NCBI GenBank assembly: GCA_038025085.1
Contig: CM076139.1
Span: 46,914,807-46,978,806 of the forward strand
Direction of reading: 5' to 3'
Origin: Tetragonia tetragonoides
Lineage: Eukaryota; Streptophyta; Magnoliopsida; Caryophyllales; Aizoaceae
Length of the DNA: 64,000 bases
Under the pieces are notes generated by a model, which saw nothing but the letters and a program-made list of their open reading frames with translations, was not told the origin of the DNA and searched no databases. Each line of letters begins with the position of its first letter. Position 1 is the first letter of the stretch. Of this stretch, positions 59,801 to 64,000 are shown one piece after another. A program made the translations under genes and the position numbers.

Positions 59801-61392
59801 CTAATCTGAATGGAGATTTAGGAACACGACACACATAATGTGTATCTAGCAGCACATGACCTACTATGTGGTATCATATGTGTGATGTGTCGGTGACTAC
59901 ATATGTCAGTCCAGTACAGTCTAAATGGAGATTGAGTGAAAGTAAAATAGTATTATTGCGTTGAATAATACGGTCATTGGCAATCTGTAAAGTGCCAAAA
60001 ACAAAACAGAAACATACACCCGTGAACTCATCCTCTTATTTACTCCCCAGTTCCTAGGTTCTCTTCTCATAGTCAACAATTGATATAGGGACCAAATTTG
60101 TACCACAAATAACACCAAACCTGTACCAAAAAATCACGATAGTTACTTCTCCATACACTCTGCCTCTGACAATACTTAATTTTGTAACTGCTAGTATATT
60201 TTATTGAGAGCTCTCATATATACACAAAATTCGGAAACAGTGTCTTTACTAGGCGATTATTTAAGGGTAAGATTGTGTACATCGCAGACTTCGCCCTAGG
60301 CGAAATACTTACTAGGTTGTTGTTGTTGTTAACATATACACAAAATATAAACATAAAAACACATACAAAAAATATACTCTCATATCTCTCTAATGGCTCT
60401 TACATTGCAAAATAGTTAGTACGAAAAAAATCAAGTCTAGTACAATTGCCAAAATATCAGTGCAATTAATTACACGTCAATTTAGTTCGATTAGTGGAAA
60501 ATAATGCACTTTTATTCTGTGATGAATATGGTATATTAACATTATGAATCAAGATTCTCTCCGTTAATACACGATGTTTCGCATCCTTGTAATATGTTTT
60601 ATCTGATGATGTTTACCACATTATCTCTCAATATATAAGTTGTGTCATTGTCATGGTTCATCCACTTAACTAGTGCACCTCAAAGAAAATAAAAATCCAC
60701 TTAAAATAGTGGCAAATAGCAGAAAATGTAATGTCGGAATGCAAAAAGTAGTGTTGTAGTAGTGGAGAGGAATTTTGATATTGCGAGCTTTTATAGAGGA
60801 AAATATTCGAAAATCTAATCAGCTAGATTTTATACAATTATTAAGATTATTTTGGAAATTGAGTTGATCACACCTTTCTTTCTTTTCAACTTTATGGAAT
60901 AATTGCTAGTACATCTATGTGCCTAATAATCATCATAACACTAGTGTACACTTTTTAACTATGGCTACGGAAAATTATTACATGATCTCGGACCATTGAT
61001 TTATTCCCTCACAAAAAAATATTCGTCTCTTTGCAGGCATGGTATACACTCGGTTAGTTGAACCAGCCTACACCGCCGTAAGGAACGAGTTCCGTAATCG
61101 GATGAAGACCGCAACCGTGTCGTCCCTAGGCGGATTTGACACGTGTTACACGGCTCCGATTACCGTGCCAAGCATAACTTTCATGTTCCAAGGGCACAAC
61201 ATGACATTGCCCCAAGACAACTTCCTCATCCGTAGCACTTCTTCAAGCCTGGCGTGCCTTGCCATGGCAATTGCCCCTGGCAACGTGAATTACGCCCTCA
61301 ATGTCATTGCCAATATGCAACAACAGAACCACAGGATCTACTTCGATGTACCCAATTCTAGGTTGGGTATTGCTCGTGAGACTTGCTCCTAA
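56884..61392 (+). CDS. Secreted aspartyl protease, AED3/nepenthesin-like (A1 family)
   Basis: Exons 56884-57411, 58903-59377 and 61037-61392 join in phase to a 452-residue protein. A hydrophobic signal peptide (MLALLFSLLFLLLAKNGLA) spans residues 4-22 and a propeptide follows. The first catalytic motif is MAMDTSSDAAWLPC near residue 132, DTS instead of the classic DTG, as is usual in this plant branch. The second is TVIDSG at about 331-336, split by intron 2. A Cys-rich nepenthesin-type insert (CNGCLGCSGG) follows the first motif, and later landmarks are YVFGCVQQAAGS, GLLGLGRGPLSLLSQ, GGFDTCYTAPITVPSITFMF and VIANMQQQNHRIYFDVPNSRLGIA. It closely resembles Arabidopsis At1g09750 (AED3), an apoplastic protease linked to immunity. 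The second Met at residue 4 would serve equally as a start. No defects seen. Confidence 0.94.
57490..57815. repeat. Tandem duplication of about 165 bp in protease intron 1
   Basis: TTCTTTTTCACTAAACTGAA and TTCTTTTTCACAAAACTAAA begin the two units. Each continues with CTGATTTGATRCTAA and a later AATGAACTAAACTA-type stretch. Confidence 0.8.
58665..58825 (-). mobile_element. MITE family A copy in protease intron 1
   Basis: GAGCAAGTGTTGTTTGAGATG at the left and GTTACACTAAAACCGTCTTATAC near the right, with CACTAAAAAA in the middle, all in reverse orientation. Confidence 0.7.
60255..60332 (+). mobile_element. 3' end of a SINE of the TTG-tailed type, in protease intron 2
   Basis: GGGTAAGATTGTGTACATCGCAGAC-like sequence, then CCCTAGGCGAAATACTTACT and a (GTT)n tail. 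This is the usual 3' end of plant TS-type SINEs. The tRNA-like head is missing. Confidence 0.55.
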
Positions 61393-61654
61393 GAAAATCA
61401 TTATTGTCAATTTTTTTGTTTCAATAAGTGTGTATTAGTATTGTTTGTCTCAAAATTATATGTACTAGCTATGTGTCCTAATTATTTTACTACTAGATGA
61501 AATGGAATTTGTGTCTTGGTAGCAACAAATATTTTTATTTTTTATTTTTTATTTTAAATTTTTTGTTGTTGTTGTTTAAACAGTTCATCGAGTGTGGCCC
61601 AAAGAATAGTGCCAGTTCAATTAAATTCACAAATGATATAGGAGTATTATGAAC
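61393..61654. other. 3' region of the aspartyl protease gene
   Basis: Probable 3' untranslated region and spacer. No other gene. Confidence 0.5.
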
Positions 61655-61815
61655 CAGTAAATCTTATTTGATACCAACTCAAAGGAAAATGAGATTACTA
61701 TTTAGATATGTAGGGTTATTTTTTTTAGGAAGAACGACCCTTGTTTCACTAAAAAGTGATTACCGTCTCACCAAAAGTGATAATAAAACCGTTTATACAA
61801 GTTTTTGTCATTATG
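61655..61815 (-). mobile_element. MITE family A copy
   Basis: TTTCACTAAAAAGTGATTACC and AATAAAACCGTTTATACAAG match the reference copy in reverse. Confidence 0.65.
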
Positions 61816-61987
61816 CGCACTGTGGAGTGATTAGAAAGACCCTTTCTTTTCCTCTGCTCATTGTCACGGGTTCTACTATGCAAAAAATGGCTCTGTCTTT
61901 ATCTTTGGCTATCGGCATATCTTGGTTTATATCTGTGGTGCAACGTAAAATTGTGAATTGCCAATATTCACCTTTTTACCCATAATT

Positions 61988-62670
61988 TTTTATTTTTTTT
62001 GTGAAAAAAAAGAGAATTCATTCATTCATAAAAAGCCATATGGCATCTACAACGATAAATATCTCTAAATAAATCTAACATAATCAAGTATAAATCTAAT
62101 ATATCAAGATGAATATGATTTCCACTATCACGGCTTGAAATCGGTGTCTTGATCAGCTCCGTCGATAAGTGACTACCAATCCAAACATCACTGCTAGAAA
62201 TCGGCGTCTTGATCAGCTTCGTCGATAATTGACAATGCCCTGATATAGCAAAAAATATGCTATACAGTAAAAGTGAGGCCACTGCCTTTTCCCTACGATT
62301 GGAGGTAAGCACGATACATGCTGCAGCTATTTGGAAGAACAAATCCCCTTGCCATAGTAGATTGAACTTGTCTTCTTGATTCATCAAACCAAACCTAAAA
62401 ATAAAAATTTGACTACCCTCCGACGAACGCGTAGAACTCCACAATAACTCTCACCAAATGAGAGATTATTACTAACCATAAAGAAAAACAAACTAAAAAC
62501 ACAAGATCGAAAGTAAGGAACACAACAACGGAGGGGCTAACCCCCGGCAAAAATGCCGGTGGTAGCCCCAAGATGAGTCAAAGAAAAAGGAGGGCTAAGG
62601 TTTCTTGATAGAGAAGAGAGAGAGAGAGAGAGAGACCGACTATGTCAAACTCACAACTAATTTTAAAACT
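61988..62670 (-). mobile_element. Non-LTR-type retroposon with 18-bp target duplication
   Basis: ACCTTTTTACCCATAATT occurs at 61970-61987 and again at 62671-62688, exactly flanking a 683-bp insert. The insert's 3' end on - is A-rich. Its 5' part has a (CT)n, AAACCTTAGCCCTCC and a GCCGGGG hairpin as in LINE leaders. A 140-codon frame at 62444-62022 has no domain I know and includes a 57-bp near-repeat (ATCGGTGTCTTGATCAGC and ATCGGCGTCTTGATCAGC). It is probably an internally deleted LINE derivative. Confidence 0.8.
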
Positions 62671-62694
62671 ACCTTTTTACCCATAATTGATAAC

Positions 62695-62732
<38 letters not shown>

Positions 62733-62756
62733 TATTTACATACTATGTTTAAAATT

Positions 62757-62870
62757 TGTACTCGTATAAGACGATTTTTAATAAGGATTAATAAGTGACT
62801 CTTACATTTTTAAATAATGATTCCATTTATTGTGATTTTGTCTCATACAATAGTACTTGCTCTATGTATG
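62757..62870 (+). mobile_element. MITE family A copy, worn
   Basis: CGTATAAGACGATTTTTAAT to GTCTCATACAATAGTACTTG. Confidence 0.5.
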
Positions 62871-63904
62871 TTACCCTCTATTGATACTATATATTTATTA
62901 TGAACAATTATATATGTTCAGGAATGGGTTACTATATTACATTTGTTATTTATCATTTTATATATATATATATATATACTTTTTAGGGATTAACTAATCC
63001 CTTGCTCAAACAAATAATATATATGATGTATTGTCCCATTGGTTGAGAATTGACTATATGTACGCTTGGCCTAACTTCGACCAACTTAAATTTCTCGTAT
63101 CTGTATTTCGCTGCCTATTCCAGAGGAATCAAGATATTTTTTTGATAAAATAAATAAATTCGAAGGTATTCGAAAGGTGTATTACCTCCTTTTTTTTTTA
63201 TTCTTTTATCGTGTATATATTATCCTCTAGTGATCATGTATTAATATTCATAGGTTATTTTTTTCCCGGTAATCAAATAAATTAATCTATCACCAATACT
63301 AAAAGAAAAGAAACAGAAGGAATCAAGAGTTGCTCTTGTGATGACTAAGAGTATCATCTCTACCGTAACTTGATGATTCAATTTTTTTGAGCATAGCCTT
63401 GTGCAAAGAAAAAAAAATAAAAAAAGAAAAGAAAAAAGAAGATATGAAATGGAAAAGAAGCATCGCAGACATTAATTTTTATATCACCAACATACATAAA
63501 CTTTTTTTTTTTTTTTTAGAAGCCAACATACATAAACTTTAATAAAAGAGAAAACAGGATTTGCAGACAAAATTAACATAATCGTGTAGGATCATCACTT
63601 TATTCTTATTCTTTTCACATATACTCGTACTAAGTTGTAAACCGCTTATCGAAGTGTGTCTTCAATTTATGGACCTGCAATTACCAAATCACTAGAATGT
63701 AAATACATACATTTTTTTTTAAAAATATCATCATTTATTAAAAATGACGAGTTATTGAAATCAAAGTTACAAAAGAAAATTTGCACAGCATGATTACTTA
63801 AAGAAACTGATAAAGATATTCTTTTCAAGTTAGAGTTCTATCAATGCAATGAAAGAACCACCGTCCTTTCTATTTAATATCATATCAAATGGACTGAATA
63901 TTAT
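62871..63904. other. Intergenic
   Basis: AT-rich spacer with several poly-A and poly-T runs and a (TA)n at 62960-62979. No gene. Confidence 0.6.
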
Positions 63905-64000
63905 ACTTAAACCCAGAAACTTATATCAGACATTCTGACCATAACTTCGGTGGGATGTGAGTCACTTTTTAGTAAAATAAAGGTCACAGTCCATAATAAG
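63905..64000 (+). mobile_element. MITE family A copy, cut by the window end
   Basis: GTGAGTCACTTTTTAGTAAA and GGTCACAGTCCATAATAAG match the reference copy; the rest lies beyond the window. Confidence 0.6.

Overview
The window is nuclear DNA from a flowering plant, most likely a core eudicot. The genes are spliced with GT-AG introns and belong to plant families (NACK1-type kinesin-7, hydroxyproline O-arabinosyltransferase, F-box/DUF295, AED3-type aspartyl protease, plant NAD(P)H:quinone reductase). The spacers are AT-rich and full of small plant transposons. I cannot fix the species; the order is unknown, with Caryophyllales only a guess.

Layout. 1-~5030: part of a large Mutator-like element that runs off the left edge. 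It carries a plant-mobile-domain (PMD) gene on + and, converging on it, a MULE transposase whose last exon adds an OTU cysteine-protease domain on -. Intron 1 of the transposase gene holds a GC-rich array of palindromic modules. 6965-16196: three tandem genes for NADPH-dependent FMN/quinone reductase (NQR), each with three exons and the same phases; the second is broken by a nonsense codon. A fourth, Arabidopsis-like copy with a 4-kb second intron lies at 24863-29573. Between copies 3 and 4 are an F-box/DUF295 gene (18687-20150, -) and a nest of mobile elements. 34900-39923: an eight-exon hydroxyproline O-arabinosyltransferase. 41283-46052 (-): a complete 14-exon NACK1/HINKEL cytokinetic kinesin, with a G2/M-type MSA promoter pair upstream at 47399-47425. 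48898-50010: two small divergent basic ORFs that look related to each other. 50308-51195: a dense cluster of microsatellites. 56884-61392: a three-exon secreted aspartyl protease. 

The spacers hold transposons whose ends can often be read directly: three hAT elements with 8-bp target duplications, a Harbinger-like element with TAA duplication, Stowaway-like elements with TA, two non-autonomous Helitrons (one with a hairpin and CTAG end), tRNA-derived SINEs, a retroposon with an 18-bp duplication, and a MITE family present about ten times.

The host genes are not one pathway. They are ordinary chromosome neighbours: redox (NQR array), protein turnover (F-box, protease), Golgi arabinosylation of peptides and wall proteins, and phragmoplast expansion in cytokinesis. 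The most unusual pieces are the composite MULE with PMD plus transposase-OTU, the diverged NQR tandem array, the F-box gene with an in-frame repetitive extension directly after its stop, and the inverted MSA pair upstream of NACK1.
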